26,969 bases of DNA from a virus. Where the stretch lies: positions 1-26,969 of the IMG/VR virus record IMGVR_UViG_3300028388_002620; one strand, given 5' to 3'. Below, piece after piece: positions 1-6,527 of this stretch; the stretch's first letter is position 1, and every line of letters begins with the position of its first letter. The translations under genes and the position numbers were made by a program. The notes beneath the pieces are model-generated. The model did no database searches. It was not told where the DNA came from and saw only the letters and a list, made by a program, of their open reading frames with translations.

Positions 1-320
1 TCTCTACTTACTGCGGTTTCAGTATCAATCATTACGGCAACACCACCTTGCTTTTGTGTTTCTGCAAGGAGGTGAGCCGATAGTAATGATTTACCTGATT
101 GTTCTAGACCTGTAATCTCGGTGATTCTACCTACTGGTAATCCACCATAAGGGCGATTAGAAATGGCAACATCCAACATCGCTGCTCCTGTCGAAATCCA
201 CCCCTCCACATTAGTAGGTGCTTCTTCCGAATCGAGGAAAAATGCAACTTTTTGGTCTTTGCTGATTTTATTTAGTTCACCCGCCAATACGGATGCTAAA
301 TCCATTTCTTTTTTTGCCAT
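1..320 (-). CDS. uvsX: RecA/UvsX-like recombinase, N-terminal part (runs off the left edge)
   Basis: Reading the minus strand from the ATG at 320 gives 106 residues with no stop before the window edge. Residues 71-78 read GLEQSGKS, a Walker A loop with invariant K77 and S78. It follows GRITEITG, the strand that precedes the P-loop in RecA and UvsX. The stretch after it (residues about 93-101, VAVMIDTET) fits the next beta strand, which ends in the catalytic glutamate region. The family forms an ATP-dependent filament on ssDNA for strand exchange. The gene lies 12 bp downstream of the SSB gene, a natural partner because gp32-type SSB and UvsX act together in T4-type recombination-dependent replication. 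Only the N-terminal third is visible, so Walker B and loops L1 and L2 cannot be checked. Cellular RecA is the alternative, but the context is phage. Confidence 0.87.
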   Translation of the reverse strand, partial: MAKKEMDLASVLAGELNKISKDQKVAFFLDSEEAPTNVEGWISTGAAMLDVAISNRPYGGLPVGRITEITGLEQSGKSLLSAHLLAETQKQGGVAVMIDTETAVSR

Positions 321-332
321 ATTTGTAACTTA

Positions 333-1160
333 TTATGAGTTGAATAGGTCATCAAAGGCTGAAGCTACATCATCTAACTTCTTCTTTGATACTTCTTCAG
401 TTTGTTGTGTTTCTACTGGTCCACCTAAATCGTGTGATGTAGTAGATGTGGTTTCAGTAGATGATAGTTCTTGTGAAGAAACTGAATCATCTTCTTCTTC
501 ACCCGTTGGGTTTAACCAACCTTCTAATACTGATTTTAACTCATCGTAAGAAAGTTCTTGATAAAGGTCAGTAATGTTTTTCTGTCCTTCTAAAAAGTTC
601 TGAACAAGTGATGAATCTTCGTGTAATGGAGTTTCTTTTGGTTTAACTCGAATAGTAGTTACAGGATAAGAAGTTCCACTATCTTCTGCAGATACAACTT
701 CTACAACTACATCACGACCAGAAGTTGGGTCAGTAATATCACCATAATCTGGGTCAGCGATATACCCTAAGATTTCTTGGTAAACAGTTTTACCAAATCC
801 CCAAAAACGAACTCCTTCGTTTTCTTCTCCACGAACAAGAACAGGAACAAATGTTCGAAGTTTTGGTTCCATTTTCTTAGCCGCGCGCCAATCATCTTTA
901 TCTCCCATTCTTTTTAGTTTCTCAGCGAACTCTACAATAGGGTCAGGTCTACCAAAAGATTGTGGTGATAGATAAGTTTTGTTGTTGATGTTGTAGTGAA
1001 AGAAAAGTTCAATGAAAGGATTCTCTTTGTTGAACTTATATGGAAGAATACGAACTTGGTGTTTACCAGGTTGTGGTTTCCATAAATCGTTAGCTCTTGA
1101 AGTTGAACTGTTTTGCAATTTGTTCAGTTTGCCTCTGATTGCGTCTAAATTAATTCCCAT
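333..1160 (-). CDS. Single-stranded DNA-binding protein, gp32-like
   Basis: This 275-residue protein has the layout of T4-type gp32. The N-terminus is basic (GKLNKLQNSSTSRAND) and may serve cooperative self-interaction. An OB-fold-like core follows (about 25-200), rich in aromatic and basic residues (WKPQPGKHQVRILPYKF near 27-43). The tail is acidic and low in complexity (about 219-275, with GEEEDD and ending DDLFNS), the part that recruits replication and recombination partners in this family. There is no cysteine, so the zinc site of T4 gp32 is absent, as in some other distant T4-like phages. It sits directly upstream of the uvsX-like gene. The leader carries a hairpin and an unstructured TTTAAA-rich tract (annotated separately) that resembles the autogenous operator of T4 gene 32. 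The recognition is from domain order and neighbours. Confidence 0.82.
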   Translation of the reverse strand: MGINLDAIRGKLNKLQNSSTSRANDLWKPQPGKHQVRILPYKFNKENPFIELFFHYNINNKTYLSPQSFGRPDPIVEFAEKLKRMGDKDDWRAAKKMEPKLRTFVPVLVRGEENEGVRFWGFGKTVYQEILGYIADPDYGDITDPTSGRDVVVEVVSAEDSGTSYPVTTIRVKPKETPLHEDSSLVQNFLEGQKNITDLYQELSYDELKSVLEGWLNPTGEEEDDSVSSQELSSTETTSTTSHDLGGPVETQQTEEVSKKKLDDVASAFDDLFNS

Positions 1161-1230
1161 AATTTAAGGTTTTAAAGGTTTAAATGTTTATTGTTTTATG
1201 GTTTTATTTACGAGTCTTTCCTACTCGCGG
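1161..1230 (-). promoter_or_regulatory. SSB leader: hairpin plus TTTAAA-rich tract, possible autogenous operator
   Basis: On the minus strand the leader starts with a small hairpin, CGAGT-aggaaag-ACTCG (1211-1227). About 50 nt almost without secondary structure follow, in which the unit TTTAAAcc recurs (TTTAAACC, TTTAAAACC, TTAAAT) up to the ATG. T4 gene 32 mRNA has a folded element followed by an unstructured A/U tract with UUAAA repeats, where gp32 binds to repress its own translation. The resemblance is seen by eye and repression is inferred. Confidence 0.4.
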
Positions 1231-1238
1231 TGTGTGTA

Positions 1239-1247
1239 TATAAATAT
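1239..1247 (-). promoter_or_regulatory. Late-type box ATATTTATA upstream of SSB
   Basis: The minus strand reads GATATTTATATAC here, matching the TATATTTATA box found ahead of the tail genes except for the first base. It lies 79 bp upstream of the SSB start, leaving room for the structured leader. Confidence 0.4.
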
Positions 1248-1294
1248 CATTTAACTATAAAAATCACCGAGTTTTTATGTTAAATTTTTGAACA

Positions 1295-2248
1295 TTATTT
1301 CCAACTAAAATCACATCCCATGTGACCATATTGAGCAGTTTTTTCGAACTGCGGTTTTCTTAAATCGAGAAAGTCAATAATACCATTTGGAGATAAATCG
1401 TAATCCATAATCTCCATATATTCACCATCTACAACTGCTGAAGCCTGAATAGGTTTATCGTATCCAATAGCATAAGCAAGTTGAACAAATACCTCATCCG
1501 CTTGAAACTTCTCTAAGTAATCAACTGCGATTCTACGAGCCATATAAGCCGCACTTCTATCAACTTTGGTAGCATCTTTTCCACTAAATGCACCACCACC
1601 GATTGGAATACGAGGGCCATAGGTATCTACTGCAAGTTTTCTACCTGTCAAACCAGCATCGGCATCAAATCCTCCTTGTTCCCAATCTCCCGCTGGATTA
1701 CAATGTAGTTCTTCAATACGAATACCAGGAAACTTATCAAAAAACTCACCTACGAGTCTTTCCAACTCTTCTTCTGGTGCGTTTTGGAATGAACAAACAA
1801 CTCTTACTCTATTGTTATCAAGAGTGACTTGAGTTTTTCCATCGTATGGGTATTTATCATACACATATTTGTTTAGTTCTCTTGCCAAATAGTATTCATG
1901 TGGAACAAAATCCTCATTTTCTCTACAAGCATATCCAATCATTATCCCTTGGTCACCTGCACCACCAGTATCTACTCCTTGTGCAATTTCTGATGATTGT
2001 TTTACAAGATGAATAGTTACATCATCAACACCTGATATATCTTTTACTACTTTTTTAATAGTATCATCTGATAATTCTGTTTTTGAAGTTACTTCACCCG
2101 TAATAAATACTTTACCATGTCCTCCCATTGTTTCAATTGCACATCGTGAATATGGGTCTCCTTCCAAATACAAATCAACAAGTTTATCTGATATTCTATC
2201 ACATAACTTATCAGGATGCTTTGGACTAATACATTCTGCTGTTTTCAT
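1295..2248 (-). CDS. metK: S-adenosylmethionine synthetase (methionine adenosyltransferase), compact phage form
   Basis: The enzyme makes SAM from methionine and ATP. The signature motifs are present: HPDK near residues 11-14 followed by DRISD, GGAGDQGIMIGYA at 95-107 (the ATP-binding hexapeptide region), and LTGRKLAVDTYG at 200-211. GGGAFSGKDATKVDRSAAY at 217-235 is the phosphate-binding loop with the KD and KVDRS residues. At 317 residues it is clearly shorter than typical bacterial MetK (about 380-420), with a shortened N-terminal region and C-terminus but no loss inside these motifs, so it is probably active. The gene has a host-type promoter, TTTG-N19-TATATTTG, 26 bp upstream. It lies in the same block as a DNA adenine methyltransferase, which suggests that it supplies SAM for methylating phage DNA. 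A role in bypassing a host SAM-degrading defence or shortage is another possibility. Confidence 0.95.
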   Translation of the reverse strand: MKTAECISPKHPDKLCDRISDKLVDLYLEGDPYSRCAIETMGGHGKVFITGEVTSKTELSDDTIKKVVKDISGVDDVTIHLVKQSSEIAQGVDTGGAGDQGIMIGYACRENEDFVPHEYYLARELNKYVYDKYPYDGKTQVTLDNNRVRVVCSFQNAPEEELERLVGEFFDKFPGIRIEELHCNPAGDWEQGGFDADAGLTGRKLAVDTYGPRIPIGGGAFSGKDATKVDRSAAYMARRIAVDYLEKFQADEVFVQLAYAIGYDKPIQASAVVDGEYMEIMDYDLSPNGIIDFLDLRKPQFEKTAQYGHMGCDFSWK

Positions 2249-2273
2249 TTATTATCTATTTTTAAAAGTTTTA

Positions 2274-2304
2274 CAAATATACAAAAATATTTTCAAATAT
2301 CAAA
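2274..2304 (-). promoter_or_regulatory. Bacteroidota-type promoter of metK (TTTG-N19-TATATTTG)
   Basis: The minus strand carries TTTG (2304-2301), then exactly 19 bp, then TATATTTG (2281-2274). This is the -33/-7 consensus (TTTG and TAnnTTTG) of the primary sigma factor in Bacteroidota. The -33 box overlaps the end of the upstream 60-codon gene. Confidence 0.7.
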
Positions 2305-2482
2305 GTTCTTCTGAACCAAATATTACATCAAGACTTTCTTCTCCAAATCCAACTGCTCTTACTGCAGATATTAACATTTCACGAAGTTCGTTTGCATCAA
2401 TATCACTATGGTCTTTTTCTATTATTACTTTTTCATCATAGTGTTCTATTGTTACTCTAAAAGGTTTACTTAAATCATTCAT
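2300..2482 (-). CDS. Small acidic conserved-looking phage protein, unknown function
   Basis: A 60-residue protein (start MNDLSKPFRVTIEHYDEKVI, end FGSEEL) with alternating beta-type residues in the first half (FRVTIEHYDEKVIIEKD). A helix rich in E and L follows (DANELREMLISAVRAVGF). Its start overlaps the end of the upstream 103-codon gene by 8 nt, which suggests translational coupling within a dam-103aa-60aa transcript. It has no cysteine, signal peptide or membrane segment. I do not recognise a named family. The overlap and regular codon structure support it as a real gene rather than a shadow. Confidence 0.7.
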   Translation of the reverse strand: MNDLSKPFRVTIEHYDEKVIIEKDHSDIDANELREMLISAVRAVGFGEESLDVIFGSEEL

Positions 2483-2786
2483 TTTTATTTATTTTAGATA
2501 GTGTATAAACTGAGTTATTTGTTTTGAACTTTACATATTCATCGTTTTGTTCCAAGATTTCAGTAACTGTGGATGTTTGCCAAGTAAAGAAATCGCTGAA
2601 TGGGGACATTACAAGTGAACGATTTAAACCAATCTCTTTGTGTTGGTCTTTAAATCTACCATCACCATCAAACTCAATCCATTTTACTTTTTCAGATTCT
2701 TTAGTCAATCCATCTCGTTCTCTAACGAGTTTCCACTCGTATGGGATTTTATCAAGTATTTCTTTTTGCCACTTTTGTAGTTCCAT
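2475..2786 (-). CDS. Hypothetical protein, 103 residues
   Basis: A soluble 103-residue protein with an amphipathic N-terminus (MELQKWQKEILDKIPYEWKL) and a later stretch rich in aromatic residues (SPFSDFFTWQTSTVTEIL). It ends in a beta-type segment (YVKFKTNNSVYTLSKI). It starts 1 bp after the stop of the DNA methyltransferase and its end overlaps the next gene by 8 nt, so it is probably co-translated with dam. The closeness suggests a link to DNA modification, but nothing in the sequence shows a catalytic motif. The function is not recognised. Confidence 0.68.
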   Translation of the reverse strand: MELQKWQKEILDKIPYEWKLVRERDGLTKESEKVKWIEFDGDGRFKDQHKEIGLNRSLVMSPFSDFFTWQTSTVTEILEQNDEYVKFKTNNSVYTLSKINKNE

Positions 2787-2787
2787 A

Positions 2788-3672
2788 TTAAAAAAATATA
2801 TTATCTAATGTCTTTGAATAAATCAATACCTCAGTTGCGGGTTTTGCCTCAAACCCATCTTCGGTTTTTTTTCTTCTCCCTGCGGTATAAGTTACAGGTA
2901 TCCGTTTGATGTTTAGTTTATCTTTGTTAATATGATTATCAAAGAATCCATCACCTTCATCTCTATTGGTTAACATTACATAACCATTGGTCTGATTGCA
3001 AAAGTCAATCACTCGTTTTTGTTGGTCATCTCCAAACTCACCACCATAAGTGGTAAATGAATCTCTATAAGGTGGGTCAAGGAAAAATAGGGTATCTTCT
3101 TTATTGTATTCTTTACTAACCTCTTCCCAATCTTTACTTTGTAGTGTTACTCGTTGTAAAAACTCACCCCATTCTTTTACATTTTCTTTATCATAAACAC
3201 TATCTTTCTGATTGAGTAAACCACAAGGAGTTCCAAAACGATTGTTAGTATTCTGATTGATTTGCCATATTCCATTGAAACAAGTTCTCATCAAAAAGTA
3301 AAGTGTAGTTGATAACTCCATTTCACTCATTGTTTCAAAGTCATAAGCAAACTTGTGTCTGATATCGTAATAGTATTCCTTTCTATTTTCTTTACTAAGT
3401 GGGATATACTCACTATCAAACTTGTCCATCATTTCAATAAACAACTTTGAATCTTTTTTGATTGATTTGTAAATATCTATGATTTCTGGTTTGATATCAT
3501 TGATTACAAACTCCTCAATAGATGGTAACCTATCTTTCATATAGATAGTAAAAGCACCCCCACCAAAGAATGGTTCAACGAGTGTCTTTACTCCTTTAAG
3601 ATTGTTTATTTCGGAGTGATAGTGTTTCAACATCTTGTTCTTACCACCTGCCCAAATGTATAATGGTTTCAT
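2788..3672 (-). CDS. dam: D12-class DNA N6-adenine methyltransferase (Dam-like)
   Basis: A 294-residue SAM-dependent methyltransferase that transfers a methyl group to adenine in DNA. Three features are diagnostic: WAGGKNKML at residues 7-15 (the N-terminal motif X region, usually F/WxGGK), PFFGGGAF at 34-41 (SAM-binding motif I of the FxGxG type) and DPPY at 199-202 (catalytic motif IV). The order I then IV, together with the N-terminal GGK, marks the alpha/D12 group of Dam, DpnM and EcoRV-type enzymes. ND59 ends the second acidic strand, as expected. A host-type TATATTTG box lies 20 bp upstream. The gene is bracketed by a putative type II endonuclease upstream and, two small genes away, by metK. 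It could be the protective half of a restriction-modification pair or a stand-alone phage Dam; the recognition sequence cannot be read from the protein. Confidence 0.93.
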   Translation of the reverse strand: MKPLYIWAGGKNKMLKHYHSEINNLKGVKTLVEPFFGGGAFTIYMKDRLPSIEEFVINDIKPEIIDIYKSIKKDSKLFIEMMDKFDSEYIPLSKENRKEYYYDIRHKFAYDFETMSEMELSTTLYFLMRTCFNGIWQINQNTNNRFGTPCGLLNQKDSVYDKENVKEWGEFLQRVTLQSKDWEEVSKEYNKEDTLFFLDPPYRDSFTTYGGEFGDDQQKRVIDFCNQTNGYVMLTNRDEGDGFFDNHINKDKLNIKRIPVTYTAGRRKKTEDGFEAKPATEVLIYSKTLDNIFF

Positions 3673-3691
3673 CTATTTTATTTTGGTTTTG

Positions 3692-3699
3692 CAAATATA
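3692..3699 (-). promoter_or_regulatory. Host-type -7 box TATATTTG upstream of dam
   Basis: The minus strand has CGTATATTTG, matching TAnnTTTG, 20 bp before the dam ATG. I see no clear TTTG at the -33 spacing, so the promoter may be weak or assisted. Confidence 0.5.
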
Positions 3700-3717
3700 C
3701 GAAAAAAAGTTGGATAT

Positions 3718-4263
3718 TTAAACACTAAGATTTAAATGTTGTATTAGTGATTCTTTGATTATGTTTTTTATTTCTGATTTAGTAAATGATTCTTTTAAAA
3801 AAACATTAGTTTTTGTTGGAATAAACTCATTATATCCTCCTCTACCACCATAGTGATATTTTAATAGTGTATTGTATAAAGGACCATCTTTTTCTATATA
3901 CCCACAACCAAATAATATAAAAGAGACGTTAGGATTAATATACTCTCTAAGAAAATATAAAACATCACCAAGTCTTTGAGTTGCATTACCACCAGTCCAT
4001 TGTCTTTTTCCGTCACCTGAAAAAATAACTTTATCATTTTCGTCCAGAATTAAACCCATATCTGGCATTATTTTTCTATCCTGTTTATTTTTACTTTTAC
4101 CTAAAGATGGATGAGATAAACTAGATATATGTCTTAGTTTTCTCATGTATTGTTTATTTATTTCTTTTACTGCCTGTATTGCACATTTTTTAACATTTTC
4201 ATCTAGTTGTTTTGATTGCTTTGTTTGGGAAGCATAACCACCACCACCTTTATAATTTGCCAT
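3718..4263 (-). CDS. Probable type II restriction endonuclease (PD-(D/E)XK, EcoRI/EcoRV-like)
   Basis: A 181-residue protein with MPDMGLI at residues 66-72, SGDGKRQ at 82-88 and GNATQRLGDVLYFLRE at 92-107. This gives PD67-68, a 16-residue step to D84, then GK86: a PD...DxK active site. EcoRV has the same D-to-DxK spacing (D74, D90, K92). The run from PD through the DxK strand into GNA.(E/Q)R and a helix also matches the corresponding part of EcoRI (PDGGI, AEAKHQ, GNAIER), followed by a hydrophobic strand (VSFILFG, 113-119). The N-terminus is basic and glycine-rich (MANYKGGGGYASQ). The gene lies 45 bp upstream of the D12 methyltransferase, and such pairing is the classic layout of a type II restriction-modification system. 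It has its own TATATTTG box after a terminator. The family call is from motif reading only; a non-restriction PD-(D/E)XK nuclease that degrades host DNA is the main alternative. Confidence 0.68.
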   Translation of the reverse strand: MANYKGGGGYASQTKQSKQLDENVKKCAIQAVKEINKQYMRKLRHISSLSHPSLGKSKNKQDRKIMPDMGLILDENDKVIFSGDGKRQWTGGNATQRLGDVLYFLREYINPNVSFILFGCGYIEKDGPLYNTLLKYHYGGRGGYNEFIPTKTNVFLKESFTKSEIKNIIKESLIQHLNLSV

Positions 4264-4283
4264 AGTTTATGATTTTAAGTTTA

Positions 4284-4291
4284 CAAATATA
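4284..4291 (-). promoter_or_regulatory. Host-type -7 box TATATTTG upstream of the endonuclease gene
   Basis: The minus strand has CGTATATTTG 21 bp before the ATG at 4263. It sits just after the terminator at 4308-4342, so the endonuclease appears to have its own start of transcription. Confidence 0.5.
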
Positions 4292-4307
4292 CGAAAAATA
4301 TTTGAAT

Positions 4308-4342
4308 AAAAAAAGTGAACACTAACAAATGTTAATGTTCAC
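4308..4342 (-). terminator. Rho-independent terminator after the 291-codon gene
   Basis: The minus-strand RNA folds as GUGAACAUUAACA against UGUUAGUGUUCAC with one U-G pair and a tiny loop, then runs into seven U. The TAG stop of the upstream gene (4322-4324) lies inside the stem. Confidence 0.75.
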
Positions 4343-5197
4343 ATATCCATCGGCGATTGCTTGAGTATCTTTTCCACGAACAAACTTTGGAGTGAACTTT
4401 ACATCAATCTCATTTAAATCATATGGATTGTGAATGTTAATCACTTGAAGTGTTTCTGGATTGATGATTGTTAAGTTGTTCCAACCATCAGTTTTTTTGT
4501 ATTCTTGAACTGCCCACTCACCAACTACTCGAATGAAAGCCTCTTTGTCTTGATAAACATTAACTACATTTTCAGTAAGTTGAGTAGTATCAAGTGTTGG
4601 GTAAAGTTTTTCAAAATACTCACCAAACTGTTTTTGAGGATTGGTTACTTGGTTAAGGAAGTTCTCAAAGTCTTTTTTAACTCGAGCACCTGGTTTAAAA
4701 CCTCCGAAGTATTCTTTGTTAAGTTTATCAACCAAACCTTTATCAGTAAGTCCTGTCTTTAAGGGTTTTACTGAAGCACCATCGTTTTTCAACTCTGATT
4801 TTTTGTTTTCATAAACTCCATCAGATTCGTTAGAGAACTCATATCCCCTAATCAATAGTGGTAAAACTAACTCACCAACTCCAACTCCCTTACCATTAGA
4901 ACGAATAAGTTCTTGAATCAACTCAAGGAAAAGAGGATTGTTTCTTAACTCTATTGGGATAAAATAATCTCTAAAGTTTCCTTGAAAGTTAGTTTCTAAA
5001 ACTTTCCAATCAATAAGTTTATTATCATTTTCAAGAATAGAAAATAGTTCTTCTTTTTTCTCATCAGTATCAAAAAGATACCAACAATAAACTTCGAAGT
5101 CTTTTCTAAACCTAGCAACCGAAACGTGCCTTTCTTCTAAAAGACCTCTCTTATTAAGAAGGTTACTAACTCGGTTTTTAAAATCATTTTTGTTCAT
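4322..5197 (-). CDS. PD-(D/E)XK-like phage protein, putative nuclease
   Basis: A 291-residue soluble protein. In the region 102-146, GKGVGVGEL is followed by LPLLIRGYEF, then SDGVYENKKSELKNDGASVK. This places E109, D126 and E135-x-K137 in the order and spacing of a PD-(D/E)XK core, in which an acidic residue on the first helix is followed by D and then ExK on successive strands. The rest of the protein is mixed helix and strand without membrane segments. It is transcribed from a three-times repeated promoter module (copy A) and ends in a terminator that separates it from the EcoRI-like gene. The nuclease call is an inference from the motif pattern. I do not recognise the exact family, and a structural or DNA-binding role without catalysis is possible. 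Confidence 0.55.
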   Translation of the reverse strand: MNKNDFKNRVSNLLNKRGLLEERHVSVARFRKDFEVYCWYLFDTDEKKEELFSILENDNKLIDWKVLETNFQGNFRDYFIPIELRNNPLFLELIQELIRSNGKGVGVGELVLPLLIRGYEFSNESDGVYENKKSELKNDGASVKPLKTGLTDKGLVDKLNKEYFGGFKPGARVKKDFENFLNQVTNPQKQFGEYFEKLYPTLDTTQLTENVVNVYQDKEAFIRVVGEWAVQEYKKTDGWNNLTIINPETLQVINIHNPYDLNEIDVKFTPKFVRGKDTQAIADGYVNINIC

Positions 5198-5213
5198 AAC
5201 TCAAGGGGGTTAT

Positions 5214-5285
5214 CTCATTATTACATAGTAAATATACGAAATATATTCATATATTCCTAGACTAAAATGTTAAAAATATGTTAAA
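5214..5285 (-). promoter_or_regulatory. Repeated promoter module, copy A
   Basis: The minus strand carries two TTTAACA-type boxes (TTTAACA at 5285-5279 and 5274-5268, 11 bp apart). Then, 33 bp further, TATATTTACTATGTAAT (5236-5220) leads into the 291-codon gene. Copies B and C keep the same elements and spacing. Confidence 0.55.
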
Positions 5286-5288
5286 GTT

Positions 5289-5858
5289 TTACCAAATCTC
5301 AAAACCACCACATTCTCTTAGGAATGAAATGAATCGTTGTAGATGTCTTTTATCAACTGAATGAGCTGATTGGATTATAGTTCCATCATCTAGAACGATT
5401 GGTGATGTTAGGAGTTGTCCATACCATTCTTCATTTACTTCCTTTACTTTTTCTGAATCAACAAACCTACCATCTAAGGTTGTCCAACTTCCCATACAAA
5501 GTTGTAGTTCATCAACATCCTCTACATCGAAGAACTCTTTACCGATTTCTTCTAGTGCATCTGCAAGTGTGTTACACTCTTCTTGAGTATCAAAACCTGC
5601 TCCATCGTTTGAACCCCATAAAGAAAAATCAAGACCTAAATCTCGTATATCATTTACCATTTCAGATAACATTACAATAGGTCTCCAACCCCACCAGTTA
5701 CTTCTAAAGTAATCGCCAGGATTTTCTTTATTCCATTTATCTGATAGTTCAAAATAAGTTTGTTTTGCTTTATCGCTCATCTCATTCCAAGTATCGTGTG
5801 GAAACTTAGGTTTTTCTGAGCGAATGATTGGGTTTTTACCCGAAATATCTACTCCCAT
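5289..5858 (-). CDS. Hypothetical protein, 189 residues (GVDISGKNP start)
   Basis: A soluble, acidic, tryptophan-rich protein with an early GVDISGKNP stretch (residues 2-10) and YFRSNWWGWRP around 50-60. This pairing looks like that of small conserved phage and bacterial proteins of unknown function. GFDTQEECNTLADALEEI (about 88-105) forms a likely helix, and the C-terminus has another (RHLQRFISFLRECGGF). There are four cysteines but no evident metal-binding spacing. The gene follows the 95-codon gene by 3 bp, so both probably lie on the transcript that starts at module B. No function is offered. Confidence 0.75.
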   Translation of the reverse strand: MGVDISGKNPIIRSEKPKFPHDTWNEMSDKAKQTYFELSDKWNKENPGDYFRSNWWGWRPIVMLSEMVNDIRDLGLDFSLWGSNDGAGFDTQEECNTLADALEEIGKEFFDVEDVDELQLCMGSWTTLDGRFVDSEKVKEVNEEWYGQLLTSPIVLDDGTIIQSAHSVDKRHLQRFISFLRECGGFEIW

Positions 5859-5861
5859 ATA

Positions 5862-6149
5862 TTAAAATATTTGTGTTACACTTTCACCATTTGCCTCGAT
5901 ATGTTCGTTGATAAGTTGAACAATATCCTCAACTCTACGATAATCTTCTTTTGGAAGGATTAAAGCCTTAGTAAGTAACTCATCGTAAAGGTATCCATCC
6001 CAAATACCACAAAGTAGATTTTCAAGTTTTGTGAATACTTCACCTTGGGTTTCCCAAATGTAATCGGTAGCTCGTTTAATAGTAGTAGAGTGATACTCAA
6101 CTAAAAAATCATCGAAAAGTTCGTGTCTGTTAAATCTTTTGAAACTCAT
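5862..6149 (-). CDS. Hypothetical protein, 95 residues
   Basis: A helical, acidic 95-residue protein (start MSFKRFNRHELFDDFLVEY). Its C-terminal half, EDYRRVEDIVQLINEHIEANGESV, looks like a coiled or helical pair. Its ATG overlaps the TGA of the 25-codon micro-ORF upstream (ATGA), and the next gene begins 3 bp after its stop. It is therefore the third member of a small operon (74, 25, 95 and 189 codons). No family is recognised. Confidence 0.72.
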   Translation of the reverse strand: MSFKRFNRHELFDDFLVEYHSTTIKRATDYIWETQGEVFTKLENLLCGIWDGYLYDELLTKALILPKEDYRRVEDIVQLINEHIEANGESVTQIF

Positions 6150-6223
6150 ATATTTTCTTTTAAAAGGGTTTGTAATTCTTCGTATTTATCGGCTTCTACT
6201 TCGATTTGATACCAATCTCCCAT
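6146..6223 (-). CDS. 25-residue micro-ORF embedded between two small genes
   Basis: The minus strand reads MGDWYQIEVEADKYEELQTL and then LKENI before a stop. Its ATG shares bases with the TAA of the upstream 74-codon gene (TAATG), and its TGA shares bases with the ATG of the downstream 95-codon gene (ATGA). It fills the only gap in this operon exactly, and both junction types are typical of translational coupling. The peptide is acidic and probably helical after residue 10. It could be a genuine small protein or a relay ORF that keeps ribosomes moving to the next gene. It is too short for any homology call by eye. Confidence 0.6.
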   Translation of the reverse strand: MGDWYQIEVEADKYEELQTLLKENI

Positions 6224-6447
6224 TACTTGTATATTGTTACGATTGAACCAAACTCATCATCAAAAACTTTTACCAAGTTTTCGTAATCACCACTTTTCAT
6301 TTTTTCCAACATTTTGTTGATGTATTTTTCACTCATATCGAGTTCTCTACCCCACTTCTTGGCTAGACCAAGTAAGTAGAAAGCATTTCCTTGAGGTCCT
6401 GTCAAATCGATTTCTAATCCTTTTGTTTTTTCTTTGTTTACTATCAT
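6223..6447 (-). CDS. Hypothetical protein, 74 residues
   Basis: The 74-residue protein starts MIVNKEKTKGLEIDLTGPQG, with helices NAFYLLGLAKKWGREL and SEKYINKMLEKMKSG, and ends in a short strand (FGSIVTIYK). The motif TGPQGNAFYLL resembles small conserved phage proteins of unknown role. It is the first gene after module B, and its stop overlaps the micro-ORF start. No signal peptide, membrane segment or catalytic pattern is visible. Confidence 0.72.
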   Translation of the reverse strand: MIVNKEKTKGLEIDLTGPQGNAFYLLGLAKKWGRELDMSEKYINKMLEKMKSGDYENLVKVFDDEFGSIVTIYK

Positions 6448-6455
6448 ATCTCAAT

Positions 6456-6526
6456 CATTATTACATAGTAAATATAGTGAATATATCACCACTAGTCAAG
6501 TCCAAAAGTGTTAAAGTTTTGTTAAA
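6456..6526 (-). promoter_or_regulatory. Repeated promoter module, copy B
   Basis: TTTAACA boxes lie at 6526-6520 and 6515-6509 on the minus strand (11 bp apart), followed by TATATTTACTATGTAAT (6476-6460). The leader to the ATG at 6447 matches copy C except for three extra bases. There is no TTTG at the -33 position. Confidence 0.6.
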
Positions 6527-6527
6527 A

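Noticed and set aside
163-549. Plus-strand ORF of 128 codons opposite the RecA and SSB genes
   Set aside because: It is the antisense shadow of two well-supported minus-strand genes, with a low-complexity serine-rich translation and no promoter on its strand.
1239-1247. T4 late promoter TATAAATA reading the plus strand at this and similar sites
   Set aside because: The match is on the strand with no genes downstream. The position just ahead of minus-strand genes favours reading the element as TATATTTATA on the minus strand.
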